Origin: Multifurca ochricompacta
Lineage: Eukaryota; Basidiomycota; Agaricomycetes; Russulales; Russulaceae
DNA length: 42,856 nt
NCBI GenBank assembly: GCA_022496185.1
Contig: WTXG01000290.1
Span: 1-42,856, forward strand
Reading direction: 5' to 3'
Under the pieces are notes generated by a model, which made no database searches, was not told where the DNA came from, and was given only the letters and a program-made list of their open reading frames with translations. Shown here one piece after another: positions 11,435 through 23,054 of this stretch (position 1 is the first letter of the stretch; each line of letters opens with the position of its first letter). The translations under genes and the position numbers were made by a program.

Positions 11435-12440
11435 GATGCTGTTGATTCAAGATATGGACGAGATAGGGCATATGATTTGTGCGTTATTTGTGATCCATCT
11501 TCTCCTTAGTTTCAATCAAGCACGACAAAAATCTCGACTAAACTGCGTTTTTATCACACATTTGCTTTGACACCCTCTTTTCGTGTACTGGAGTATCTCA
11601 CTAGGGTCGTATCCACTCTTTAGCCAGTCTTCGTTACCCCTCTTTATTTCCTCTTCGATGATTCCCTTTCATTTGAGGATAGAAAACCATGTATAAAAAG
11701 GACTTGCTTGCACTGCAATAAATTAGCTCCAAGTCGCGAAAAATTCCTCATCGTGTGCCGTCTTGATCCCACTCAAAGTTGCTCGCATTCAAAGCGAATA
11801 AAACGCACTAGAAATCAAAGGTCTGACCCTGATTCTCCTAAATGCATACAGTTTAGTCCTCCGCCCCGCTGTAATTGTTGACTTTTATGGGACCTATGGT
11901 AGTGCAAATGGAAAAGACGTGATAAAAAAATCGGGAATCACTGCAGACACACCAAAATGTTGAGGATGTGTGGGTACAGAAGGACTGATGACGGCGACAA
12001 GGATAACAGTCGGGGACGGGGGTGGTGGTGGATACATTTGTTGGGTGAATTAAGTAAGGTGCGCGTAGAACAAGAGCATGGCGTTGCCCTTGTTTACTTG
12101 TGTGTCATCAAGGTATGTGCAAAGAAACCAAAAAAAAGACCGAAAATTTGATTGAAGATTCAAGAAACAGGTATGGCGGACATCTCTCCCTTATGGGAAG
12201 GGAACTCAGGATTGTACTTACGGTAAATATGTTGCTGGTTGGTTGGAGAGATGCGCCTCAGCCTCGATTACAGGTGCACGTGACCGACCGATACGGCTGC
12301 GTGATCACTTTGCTCTGCCCTCCCTCCCCTTGATGGGCGGCAAGCATGGATGACTCAACTAGGATTCTGTTCAGTATCATAATTATTATGTAGGATCCTC
12401 TAGCTTGGGTTATGCCATAAAGTAGACTAGTACCTTGTAT
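11435..12440. other. Convergent intergenic region between NLR genes A and B
   Basis: Bases 11435 to about 11632 match the sequence downstream of copy D (about 39115-39350, inverted), so the A/D duplication extends past the stop codon. The rest holds no gene I can support. Terminators and poly(A) sites for both genes must lie here but are not distinct. Confidence 0.5.
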
Positions 12441-15400
12441 TCATCCAGCACCATACTCGGATAGTAATTCTACAATCTCCTGCGGCGCTACCTGAGATGG
12501 AGTCCTGCCGTCGTGGTCGCGTGCATGCGCATTTGCACCATTCTCTAGTAATAGCCGCACGACTCCCGCATGTCCATTTTCTGATGCTCGGTGCAATGGC
12601 GTCTGGCCTTTGTTATTTTGGCAGTTGACATCTGCTTTGTGTTCAAGGAGTACTTGAACAATGTTGAGGTTTCCTTTGTGTGCTGCGTGGTGCAGAGGAG
12701 TCGCGTGTTCGTCGTCATGGGCATCTGGATCCGCACCAACGTCGAGAAGACATTGTGCAGCCTCAACAGGGCCCACCATCGATACGAGATGCAGTGGAGT
12801 TCTGCCGCCGTTTTGGCGCAAATGCGGATTTGCACCATACTCCAGTAATAATCGCATAATTTCTAGGTGTCTTCTTTCTGCTGCGAAGTGCAATGGTGTC
12901 CAGCCATCAACGTTTTGGGAATTAGTATCTGCTTTGTGCTTAAGAAGCACCCGAACAATGTCAATGTTGCTATTGGATACTACCCGGTGTAAGGAAGTCG
13001 CTTCTTCATCGTCTTTGGCATCCACATCCGCACCAAGTTTGAGTAGACGCTGCACAACATGAAGTAATCCCGAGCCCTGCACCGATGCTCTGATTAGCGA
13101 AGTCTGCTCCCATCTTCCCCGAATATTCACATCAGCACCATGTTCAATCAAAGACCAGGCAACTTCGGTATAACCCTTATGCACTGCGGCAGGCAGCAGG
13201 GCCCCATATTCGCCACCCTTGGCATTTATATGCTGTGGATACTTCCCGACAAGGTATTCGACCAAGCCACGGGATCCGGTTTGCACTGCAAAAAATAACG
13301 GGACCGCACCAGGTTGCATCGAAAGCATTTCGTACGGAGAATCATCCCAAATCCAGCCCCTGTTTGTTTCGTGTATCCGGAGACATGCAGTAAGATGGGG
13401 TTTATTTCCGTCGAAGAAAAAGTCGATCGCATCCTTTATCTGTGATAGCACATTCTCGAATTCCATATGCTTGAACCAGTGTTCAATAGCATAATCAGCC
13501 AAAGGAATCCCCTTCATGCTCTCTTTGTCGACCTGGTCATCTAGTCGAAGTAGGACACCAAGACAGGCTTGAACCAGAATCACATGTGCAGGCTCCAGGG
13601 GAATATAATAACGTCCCACATCTCCCTTTGACGCCGCCAGCCGATCCGACGTTAGGAACTCCTTCACAGAGAAGTGTGAGAATTGAATAACTCGAGAACC
13701 GTGGTCGTCAATCACGGCGATCAAACTAGAGCATGCAGAGAGTACTGCCTCTTCTTGATCTTCCCAACGCCAATCCGCGTTGACCTTCGCGATACCCCCT
13801 GCGGTGAAGTCAATCACAAGTACTTCTGCAAGTTCTTCGACACGAAGCGGCCGAAATGCGACAGTGAGGCATTGCAACAGACGATGTGCGTGATCCCGAT
13901 TCGCCTTGTTGATTTCTCGAAGCACCCGCTCATATGTCTCGTCCAGACTTTCTGGCAATTCCTCCAGAATACGCCGGACACTCGGTGGGAGACTATGACG
14001 TAGTGTTTCAAGTTGGCAGAAAACCCATCGAAACCTGTAAACAAAAATCAGACCCTGACACAGACTTACAACGACGCCTTACATTCCATCAGCTTTCTCC
14101 GAGAGAGTATCGATGACCACTTTCTTATCTTCATCCCGCCATCTCCGCATCTTCTTGTCTGAATAAACAACAGACCTCACGTAGTCAACAATGTCCTTCG
14201 TTTGTCCACTTTCGTCGTGGAGCGACATGCGGTGAAATGCGAGAGGTTCAAGAGAATTTCGAATATCGATCTCTGGACGACTTGTGACACACAGACGTAA
14301 CTTTGGGAGGTTCGATTGCACCAATTCCTCCAAAATCTCTATGGCCTTTTCGCGCGGTGATGGCATGCCAGATGTGTTAGGACACTCGTCGAGTGCATCC
14401 ACAATCAGATAGATTGGTGTTTTCCCCGGAATCATAAGCATGTCCTTGAGGCATCGTGTAAGTGCGCCGTCTGTGGGCTGTTGGGATCCACGACGATGTG
14501 CCAAGAACAAGGAAACAAGAATGTTGCAAAACATATCGGACTGATCGGAGAGTTGGACAAGGAGAGAAGTAAGAAGGGCATGTGAATCCTGTTTTCCGGT
14601 ATCCTTGAAGTCAAAGTAAAAGTAAGCCATGAATCCTGACCCGGTATTGGAGATCGCCTCGACATCCCGGATGACTGCGGAGCTTGTCGATAATCAATAC
14701 AACTGTCAACCAGGGCTGATCTGTAACGACGTACCTGAGAATACTCTTTCCGGATCCCGCTGCGAAAACGGCAGCAAGTTGGTATTATTTGACTCATAGT
14801 GGAGATGACATACGTTTTCCATGAATCCACAATAGAGATCCAGACGATTTCCAATCCATAAAAGTCTCGCCTTGAGTGAACCACCCTGCAGTCCCCTTGT
14901 GGTGAGCGCCAAGTGCAGTGTTGTAATTGATGGATGGATCTGGGGGGGAGAGCCAGTTGCGAAGCCTGTCTCCAAGTTGATTTCCTGTGAAAATGTGAAA
15001 ATTTGCTTGAACTGATATAATTTAACGGTAGTTAGGTTGGGGATTCACGTACGGTTGAGATCGCCCATTTCATTCGCGATTTGGTGGACTGCTACTCTTG
15101 TTTCTTTTCCATCTGACCGGAAATGATGCTTCAAGATAGCGCTGGTAACTGGTCCGACAGGGCCTACTCACCATCTATGACTTGGTTAACTTTGTGGTCA
15201 ACGGTGCTCACCCTATCTTCAACAGCGTTTACGCTGTCGTTAACGACTTGCACCCTGTCGTCCACAAGTTGCACCTTATCATCTACGCCTTGCATCTTGT
15301 CATCAAGGCCTTGGACCTTGTGGTCAACGCCTTTCACCCTGCCATCAACTCCTTGCACCCTATCATCGACACCTTGCACCCTGACGTCGATAACCTCTAC

Positions 15401-16344
15401 CCTCTTGTCGACAACATCGACCTTGTCATCGATTCCCTGCACTGTGTCATCGATAACGTCCACCTTATCGTCAATGTTCTTCACCCCGCCTTCGACTAGC
15501 TTCACTCTGTTGTCAACATCGTGAGTGATCTTCAAAACTTGCGCAGTTGCCATTCGAGCCTCCTCTTGCGTCAGCCTGTCCAACTTCTGCAGAGCGTCTT
15601 CAAGATCCGTCTTTCCCACCAGCTTTTTAAAATATTTCTCTGTATAATAATAAAAATAATAATTGAATCTAGTCTATCCTTCCAGGATAGTAACTTACTC
15701 GTCCACCCTTGCTTGATCTCTCTTGTTGCGATCGTGAGTATGCAGAGCACTTCAACCATGATCTTCACGATCGTATCTGTCATCGCACTTGTCGCTGGCA
15801 CTTCAACATATGTCTCAAGCCGTTTGAAGAAGTTTCCAATTCGGTCAAATAGGTCTACGAGCGTTTCTTGACTCGCGTCAACATCCTTTGCTGCCTAATA
15901 GACCTCTTTATCACAATGACCCGTGCAAAATTATCGAGAAGAATGCTTACCAAAAGGAGGACACCTATTCCAGCAAATATGACCTTTGCAGGAGAGAACA
16001 CCTGTTTAGTCATATTAGAGCGTAGGTTGTGGGGAATTTAATATATTGTGAGTTACCAAGCCAACACCCTCGCCTAGTGTTGCTGAAAACGCATAGAGGA
16101 CGTTTACAGTTGGATTCAACCACTTTTTCAGTCGCTCGCCGTCACTTCGGTATTGATCTAATTGACATGCTTGTTCTTGAAGAACGGATAATATAGCATC
16201 TGGAGAGGTGCATGATTGAATGCTAGTGGATAGCGGGTGGTCGGCAATATCATTCCCGGTGCGGATCTTGTATGCTTTCAAGGTAGCATTGAAAATAGAT
16301 TGGAAGTTTGAACGCGATGTGGTTGTAAGTGGTGTTTGGGACAT
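12441..16344 (-). CDS. NLR gene B: Goodbye - heptad coiled coil - NACHT - ankyrin STAND protein
   Basis: Nine exons on the minus strand give 1150 residues without a break: 16344-16057, 16001-15951, 15894-15699, 15639-15172, 15112-15053, 14984-14814, 14759-14735, 14692-14093, 14034-12441. Exon count and phases match gene A. Exons 1-3 and the start of exon 4 encode the Goodbye domain with hydrophobic exon 2. The rod has about 16 heptads (exon 4 is exactly 21 bases longer than in A). Walker A GKPGSGKS is split over the 25-base exon 7, followed by LIVDALDE and VTSRPE. The ankyrin domain, from about residue 860, has eight repeats and a cap, three more than A. It is convergent with A and divergent from remnant E. 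Exons 5-8 with their introns are nearly identical to gene C, whereas the first half of exon 9 is nearly identical to A and D, indicating recombination. Role inferred as in A. Confidence 0.9.
15178..15520 (-). repeat. 21-base tandem repeat encoding coiled-coil heptads, gene B
   Basis: About 16 in-register units, for example VDDRVQG, VDGRVKG, VDHKVQG, LDDKMQG, VDDKVQL. Units are more alike in the middle of the array (residues GVDDRVQGVDGRVKGVDHKV) than at its edges. That is expected where units duplicate internally. Confidence 0.88.
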
Positions 16345-16689
16345 AGATCAGGCAGTGAGGGGCTATCGTGATTTACGACGACTTAGAGGTTCGTTGGGGA
16401 GAATCTGTGCATGGGCGGTGGCTGTATTATCTGGATATGGAAGATAGTTGCGTGGCGTTGTCTCGAATTCGAATGTACCTAATCAACAAGTTGAAGAGTG
16501 GGAAATAATCGAGCACCAGATGATTTTCATTGAAGTTTAAAGGTCTTGAAAATATATGATCCTGATAGCGATGATCACCACCCGACGGCCAGCACAACTC
16601 TCAAACAACGCACTCGTACACACACACACTGTCAGCTTCTCGCTCTCGTATAGGGTGCCGTAGTACGTAATCTCGTTGCCGAGTCGGAT

Positions 16690-17564
16690 TATTCATCCTG
16701 GGCTGTGCCCGATGCGATTCTCGCAGTACTTCGACAACAAGTCCATGTGTTTGATCAATCTAGGAGTAGCGAAGAGAGATTGACAAGGTAGCTGAACCCG
16801 ACGGTTAATGTCCTCTACGCGTTTTCTGCTACACTCGGCGATGGCGTTGGTTTAGTTAGTCTCACGTGAGACTTACTCGCTCAATATATCTGCCTAAGAT
16901 CCATTTTCAGGTATTTTCACCTGTGAAAGCGATCTTTGCCGGCATTGGCATTCTACTCTTAGTGGGTATCTTGCTACATTTCTTTTTCACTAGGCATGAT
17001 AATGTCTACGTCTCTCAGGTGACCAGAGACGTTGGTGCCAGCCAAGATGCACTTTCTGACCTTTTTGAGCGCGTTGAGAACTTTTTCAGACGTCTGGAGG
17101 CTTATATCACGATACCACCGACTGCGGCAATGAAGGACATCATTGTGAAGACTATGGTTGAAGTACTCTGCACGCTCGCAATCGCGACAAAGGAGATTAA
17201 GCAGGGAAGAGCAAGTGAGTTTATCTCTACATGTGCGTTGTTACTTTTGGCTCATCTTTTTCTAGAAAGTATGTCAAAAGCAACCGCACAAGGTCTGAAG
17301 GTTACACATGAGGTAGATGAAAGGGTAAAAGCAGTTAACGAGGAGGTAAAGGGTGTCGGTGATGAGGTGCGGGGCGTCAGTGATAGGGTGCAATGCGTCG
17401 ACAGGAAGGTGAAGGGTGTCGACGACAGAGTGAAGCAGTTCTTGATGGTGCGCAAGGCTCGTCGAACCTTTATCGATGAGGTCCTGATATTTTCTACCAT
17501 AGATGGCAGGGAAACAAGAGGAGGGATTCAAAAGATTGAGAACGACATAAACGACCTTTCGTGA
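16690..17564 (+). pseudogene. Goodbye-domain remnant E with short heptad rod
   Basis: Reading begins within the Goodbye domain (PDAILAVLRQQVHVFDQSRS). It then hits TAG where all paralogues have the TGG tryptophan of KWLNPT, near 16790. The hydrophobic exon (VFSPVKAIFAGIGILLL, 16912-16962) and the following helix (SQDALSDLFERVENFF) are preserved. The next segment, equivalent to YLKKLVGRTDLEDALHRL and its continuation, is deleted. About six heptads (VDERVKA to VDDRVKQ) follow, then a block equivalent to the DGKETRVAVQQIAND exon, then a stop at 17562-17564. No NACHT or ankyrin sequence follows. It lies head to head with gene B, sharing about 350 bases of upstream sequence. A shorter product starting at 16866 is conceivable but would lack the domain's first half. 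Confidence 0.75.
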
Positions 17565-17845
17565 TCTCTTCAACCGTGTTCCGTTTTTCTGTAAAATTCA
17601 GACACTCTGACAGGAGCGTTTATCTGCCATATCCAGTATGCCAATTAACACAGCGACTTCGATTACCACCACTTATCATTGATACATCGCCCAGTGAACC
17701 TGTGTTTCACTGCCCGCACATTTCCTACTACTAACTTAGCCAATCACCTACCAGTGTCTCCATGTCCCCAACCCTGACAGCCAACACTACCAAGTGCACA
17801 GCACAGTCACATCCCTTCCAAGTCTCGTTATTCCATTATTTCAGT
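17565..17845. other. Convergent spacer between remnant E and the aminopeptidase gene
   Basis: No coding feature supported. It contains the 3' flanks of both neighbours. Confidence 0.4.
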
Positions 17846-19810
17846 TCACAATTCACCGGAGCACACTCCCTCGACCCATTCCAAGTCTCGGCGTACCGTA
17901 CTGAAATTCTCGGCACCATCAGGTGTAATCAGCACGACGTCCTCGATGCGCACCCCTCCAACTGATTCATAGCGAGATAGCACCTCACTGTCAATAAACT
18001 CCGAGTTGCGCACATCGGAGAGTAAGTGGTGATGGAAGTATATCCCCGGCTCGACCGTCTACGATGAGAACCTTAGTTGCAGACTTTGACCCTCGAAATG
18101 AAGCCAAGCGGGCAAGCAGAGAGGGTGAAGAAGTAAGACGCACCACGACCATGCCTGCCTCAAGAGGCAACCGCAGCCTCAGATTCTCGTAGAACTTCTC
18201 GTTGTCCGGCTCTGCTCCGCCACGCGTGATCGTCGGGTTTAGCACAGGCTTGCTCGCACTTGGCACGTCGAGAACATCTAGGCCAAGAGAATGGCCCACC
18301 CCAAAAGGGAAGAACACTGCGCTCAAGCCCGATGCGAGCAGCACGGCTTCCTCCGTCCCAGCTTTGAAAATTCCGAGCTTCTGAAACCCACGAATGAGAG
18401 TGCGGTGGCAGAGAAGCTGCACTGCATCCCAATGCAGGCCAGGCTTGAGCACCGCGAGGGAAGCCTTCGCAATCTTAATGACGGAACTATGGGGGTGTAG
18501 CATCGCGAGGGACATACCGTTTGCATCTTAAGGACAAGTTCGTAGATTGCACGAGCCTCTGGGGTAAATTTTCCGCCGTTACCCACTGGCATCGTACGTG
18601 TAACTGAGCTCCATTAGCGTGGTGTACAGAACGTGTGTATGCGATAAACAGTACTGTCTGACGCATAATTGTCCCACTCGCAGCCCGCATCGATGAGTAG
18701 TACCTGCGGAGGTACCTCCTGTGTTCCACTCGCAAACGCCTCATAATAACCATGATCATGAGCCGTATTTTGGCCCCGTGCGAACTTGCAATCATTGCGA
18801 CAATAATTCAAAGTCGCCGCACGCGTTGATGCGGCAACGACTGGCAAGTACGCCTGGTTTACTGCACTGCGACCAAACCAATTTCATGAGCACCACATTT
18901 CGGACTAGAATGGGGGGGGGCAGACGGCGCACCCTTCGCGCCGACACGACGCTACAAAAATTGCCTCGGCCTCGGCCTCGGTTTCGATGAGCCACTCGCC
19001 AGGAAGGGGTAGGTGACGGTGCACTACCCCGCTACACTGCCCCGCTCGCGCAGAGCGGACTCCGGCGCCTAACACACGCATGACAACCTCATGGGCGCGA
19101 GAACTGATCTCGTTCGCATGGCGGATGCGTTTGATCTCCGCATCTGACTTGATCAGGCGGGCGCGGTGCAGAGCAAGAAGGAGGTACTCGTCCGAACAGT
19201 TCGTAACGCCAGCCGGAAATGGCGGCAACGCGGGGAACTGGGCAGTCTGTGGCAGTGTATGGATGAGCGCGCCTGGTGCTGCGGCGAGAGTGGAGGCAAA
19301 GGAGGAAGCAAAGGACTTGGTGTGGAAGATGTTTGCGATGTCACACATCTCACGGGCTGCGGCGATGGTTGGGGGAGGGACAGACCACATCAAGTCTCCC
19401 GGCTCGGCATCTGGGATGAAGAGGGAGATCTCTGAATCGGACGCGGTGGAAGAGGCTCTCAAGATTACAAGGGATGATGGGACAGAACAGCCAGTGATGT
19501 AGAAGAAGTTGGATTCCTGCGAGGGACAACTTTGAAAAAAAGGTCTTCACGGAGCTCAATCGCACCCACCTGACGAAAGGGCAATTCACGATCTGTATCA
19601 TTGCGATAGGGTGTCACAGATCCCGCAAGAACGATGATCTGGGGCTGTTTCTTACTTGAGTTATTCGAGTAGGGAGATGGCTAGTATAAGGATAATCACC
19701 TTGATCCGCTCCTCGGCAGGTAAAAGCTCAGTCAGCTTCTGGAGGGTCTTCTGGGCATGCGCCTGTGCTGGCGACTCAGGATTGAGGCTCAGGCCATTCA
19801 GTAGTTTCAT
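17846..19810 (-). CDS. Xaa-Pro aminopeptidase / prolidase family (peptidase M24B)
   Basis: It removes or splits N-terminal residues next to proline using a two-metal centre, probably in cytosol or mitochondria. Seven exons give an unbroken 536-residue frame: 19810-19700, 19644-19570, 19516-18933, 18866-18655, 18603-18518, 18473-18144, 18058-17846. The N-terminal AMP-N domain contains ELPFRQESNFFYITGC. The catalytic pita-bread fold has all expected metal ligands: Asp in LIDAGCEW (about 315), Asp in SDITRTMPVG (about 327), His in GVGHSLG (about 417), Glu in TVEPGIY (about 469) and Glu in VRIEDVV (about 505). Length is usual for fungal PEPP-type enzymes. I chose the start at 19810 because it gives an open amphipathic helix joined in frame to exon 2. 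A more upstream ATG at 19835 runs into a stop unless spliced. Housekeeping gene, apparently intact among damaged neighbours. Confidence 0.88.
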
Positions 19811-19849
19811 CGATGGCCTTACCAGGATATGCCATTTGTGTCGAATTTA

Positions 19850-20081
19850 GTTTCCTATGGAAAACAAGTCAGTCGTCAGGAAACCCGTACCCGCGCGGCG
19901 GGTTGGCGGGTATAGGCGCCCATTATGGGCCATCCTGAGAGCCTCCCACCACGGACAACCTCGCGGTCCTCATGCAAGGCCTTAGGGTCCATCACCACCA
20001 CCACCACCATCTCATACCCAACATACACCCTCCCCTAGTCCTTTACCGATGAGCCCAATGATTTTAGACACAGCGTCACAT
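19850..20081. other. Short intergenic stretch upstream of the aminopeptidase
   Basis: Contains a small CACCAC run (about 19990-20010). The aminopeptidase promoter should lie here. No specific element recognised. Confidence 0.3.
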
Positions 20082-20880
20082 GCTGTTACGATTTCACGAC
20101 TTAACGATCAGGTTCACAAGTATTCCATAAGTCATCATCAAAGCCCCCCATATTCACAAACATTCCATCAAGGCTCAACCACGCATTCCAGAGGTCGTCA
20201 TCGAGGCTAACTGTCATAAGTTTACATATCTATTCAAACCCCTATCTTTTCCAGTATTACCCTTAGTTTCGAGCTCCTCTGTTCCCTAGTGCTAGTTACT
20301 TGCATTCCTGTTCGTTGTCTCGTCCTGCGTGCAAGTCAATTGTCTCATCGCTCGATCCTCTTGTCGTCGGAACACCTGATCTCCCCTCCTATCGATCGAA
20401 CCCAGGTAACAAGCCACAACACATGCTGTAATGGCTTGTTACCTGCGTTCAGTTCGATAGAGAGGAGGTCGGGGGTTCTGACGGAGAGGAGGGGTTAGAT
20501 GATGAGACAGTCCTCTGGCACAAAGAGGAAGATGATGAACTGGAAAGTAATATTCGGGGGTAACTAGCACTAAGAACAGAGAGCTCAAGACTAAGTGTGG
20601 TATTGTGAAAGGACAGAGGTTTAAATAGACTTATAGATCTATGGCATCATACTACAATCAAGCCTTGATGATGGCTCCTGGAATGCTAGCAGCCCTTGGA
20701 AATTTTGGGGATTGCGGTTAAGCAATAACTGGCGACTCCTGGAATGCTTGTGGGTTGCGAGCTGTAGTGGAATGCGCGTTTGAGCCTTAGTGACGGTTCC
20801 TGGAATGCTTGTGGATCTGATCGTTTAAGTCGTAAGGAATTTGATTGTTCAAGTCGTGAATTAGTTGTAACGTTTGTAAC
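20082..20880. mobile_element. Long imperfect palindrome, fold-back / MITE-like element
   Basis: The left arm (20082-20415) and right arm (20433-20880) are reverse complements over most of their length, with a 17-base loop. Aligned anchors are AGGTAACAAGCC (20404-20415) with GGCTTGTTACCT (20433-20444), CTAGTGCTAGTTA with TAACTAGCACTAAG (about 20285 and 20560), and ACGACTTAACGATCA with TGATCGTTTAAGTCGT (about 20097 and 20818). The right arm is longer and carries three copies of a CTCCTGGAATGCTNG-like word (about 20670, 20735 and 20795); diverged complements occur in the left arm. No transposase frame is present. A fold-back transposon or MITE, or a hairpin RNA source, are the options. Confidence 0.65.
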
Positions 20881-21970
20881 ACATGCGCTCCTCTACGATT
20901 GTACGCCGCTGGTAAAGGGAAGCTCTGGGCTAGATAAGGCATGGTCTCTCACTCATGAACTGGGTTGTGTATATTGATTGTTTGAGGACTGACGTCTGCA
21001 GGAGGATGGACGTTTTCTTGCTTCATTTCCGCTTGCCACTCTCAAGAACATCACATCACAATGTATCTACTTCAATCTATTGGATTCACAGCACCTTAGC
21101 ATGTAATGGATAGTCATGCATCTCACTCAATGTCGACTTCGCAGTTTAATTTCCGCGGCTACCCGAGCCCACCTTCCTGCCCCCGACCACAAACACTTTC
21201 ATTTATTTGGGGACCTTACTTTGTCATGCCCTCACAACCTGTGATATTTTCCACACTGGTTCCACTATTCACAAGTAATGCGAGCCACGTGCTATCTAGA
21301 GCTGAATTCCGCTTTCTTGCAACTTGAGTTTAAAAACTCATATTTTGCAATCAACCCAGGCCCAACCCGGTTTCTGCCCCAATCGAAACAACAACCATAT
21401 ATCGTGCAAGCTCACCTCGCTCCCTTGTCTTCTTATTCTTCCTCTCTCCCTTGCACTTAGCACTCCTCGCAATGGCCCTTCGTCACCATGGTTTTTCTTG
21501 ATAATCCCACGTCCACCATAAAAGGTACGGATTATTTAACCTACCTAGTCTCACTGCATTTATGATTTTAGCAAATACTCATTTCGTCATCGCAACACGC
21601 CATCCCTACCACCTTAAAGACCTTGTATGGGTACCAGGTCTGTTTTCACGCAGGATGTGCTATCACCCACTGGTGTTCCTATTCCTGCCTTTCATGTCTT
21701 GTATCTGTCAAGCTACCAAAAGAGCGTCAGAACATCCTGTAATCCAATAACATATCATACCAAAGACTCGAAGTGCGGTAATCAGCAAAATGCATGCCGC
21801 ATTGCTTGTGCACCCTCTAAACAAGTCCATCAGCTCTTCCCATCATCTAGAGCCTTTCTTGAGAAACGGGGGTTCCCAGGCCACGAGGCCTCATTAAAGA
21901 AGCCGTGATATATTAGAAGGGTCCTTGCCTCGAGTGTGCCTACAAGACTGCCTTTTCCTTGGTGCAAATG
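20881..21970. other. No supported gene
   Basis: Several short plus-strand frames (21106-21327, 21278-21521, 21562-21908) lack recognisable domains or coherent splice joins. Nothing else visible. Confidence 0.4.
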
Positions 21971-21974
21971 AAGC

Positions 21975-22690
21975 CTACCTACCGTGCGGGGCACTAGGCA
22001 GGTCGGCATATATCTTCAATACCTGTCCTTTCAACATTTTTTTCTTGAATCTTGGCCCTTTTCCATAGTCCACAGATGGCCAATACACACACCCGATTCC
22101 GTTTCCATTAGCTTTTGTACTTGCATTTGTGTTTGCATTCCAGGGTTCCCGCGGATCCTCGGGTGCCATACGCCCCAACGACGACCATGCGAAAATGCTG
22201 TCTCGATCAGGTGGCGGTGGTGGGCGTACGGGGAGTGGCTTCTCGCGTCCACATACATTGGCTTCGTCGCAGGAACAGTCGCCGGTTTGGGTGCAGGTTC
22301 TAGCACTGGTGTGGGAACAGGCATGGGAGAGATACACAGGAGACCGTCGAACGTGGACGACGCGCGAGCTGGCGCAGCAGTATTATTACAAACCACGGAA
22401 CCGTTTCCGTTACCTGCAGAGTGGAAGTACGTGTCGAAGAGGCTTTGCATGTCTGCGAGCGTGCTGGGAACAAGCGTGTACGGGCATCGGTGCATGAGTC
22501 AATGGTGTATCTGACATGTTGAGCATCGTGGGCGTCAGTGGCATGAGTGGTGTTGGGGGTGTGGGTGGTCTAGGTAGTAAGAGTGACGCACCGGAGAAGG
22601 TCGGTAGGCCGTCCAAGGGATCATACATAGCAACGAAGATGAGTGCCGTTTGCGGTGGGATGAGCTCGGACCAACGATGTTGTCTTTCGG
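21975..22690 (-). other. Possible decayed coding region, unknown family
   Basis: Several minus-strand frames look protein-like but do not join cleanly. One runs about 22690-22410 and contains RWSELIPPQTALIFVAMYDP followed by a proline-rich stretch. Another runs 22495-22031 and contains LADMQSLFDTYFHSAGNGNG. A third runs 22337-21975. Two plus-strand frames are also open across the same bases. The order and proline-rich character would suit the C-terminal part of a regulatory protein, but I do not recognise a domain and give no function. Confidence 0.25.
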
Positions 22691-22747
22691 AGTGGGCGTG
22701 GGCGTGGGCGTGGGCGTGGGTGCGAGGGCGTGGGTGCGAGGGCGTGG
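22688..22747 (+). repeat. GGGCGT-type minisatellite
   Basis: Four or five tandem GGGCGT units followed by two GGGTGCGAGGGCGT units. On the minus strand this reads as a Pro-Thr dipeptide run. Confidence 0.8.
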
Positions 22748-23054
22748 CATGACAGTCCTAGAGTCCTTGTCAGTCAGCTCAAACCTGTGCGACACCAGAC
22801 TGTTGTTGATGGACAGTGAGGGTAGAATCTGATTGGTTTTGTTGAGGACATGAGGACATAGAATGGGATGCAGCTTTTTAGAGACATACTGAAGTAGCCT
22901 TGGGCCTGTTACTGGGATAAGTATGTGCGCGGCGGGGTACCATGGTGTTGCGATGGTACTTGTGAGGAGAGGAAGGGGTAAGTGCTCAACGAGACTCAGA
23001 AAGTGCGAAAGGAAATATAGTTGCACTGAGATGACTATCGGAAAGAGAAAGCTT

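Noticed and set aside
15123..15524. Long opposite-strand frames over the heptad arrays (also 8602-8982, 41762-42064)
   Set aside because: They are antisense shadows of the 21-base repeat, rich in Ser-Thr-Leu-Cys or Leu-His-Pro-Val. The sense strand has coherent splicing and domain context in all copies.
19080..19502. Plus-strand frame over the aminopeptidase
   Set aside because: The minus strand carries a complete M24B protein with all metal ligands.
22688..22747. Telomere-like or G-quadruplex array
   Set aside because: The unit GGGCGT is not a known telomere repeat and is present in only about five copies.
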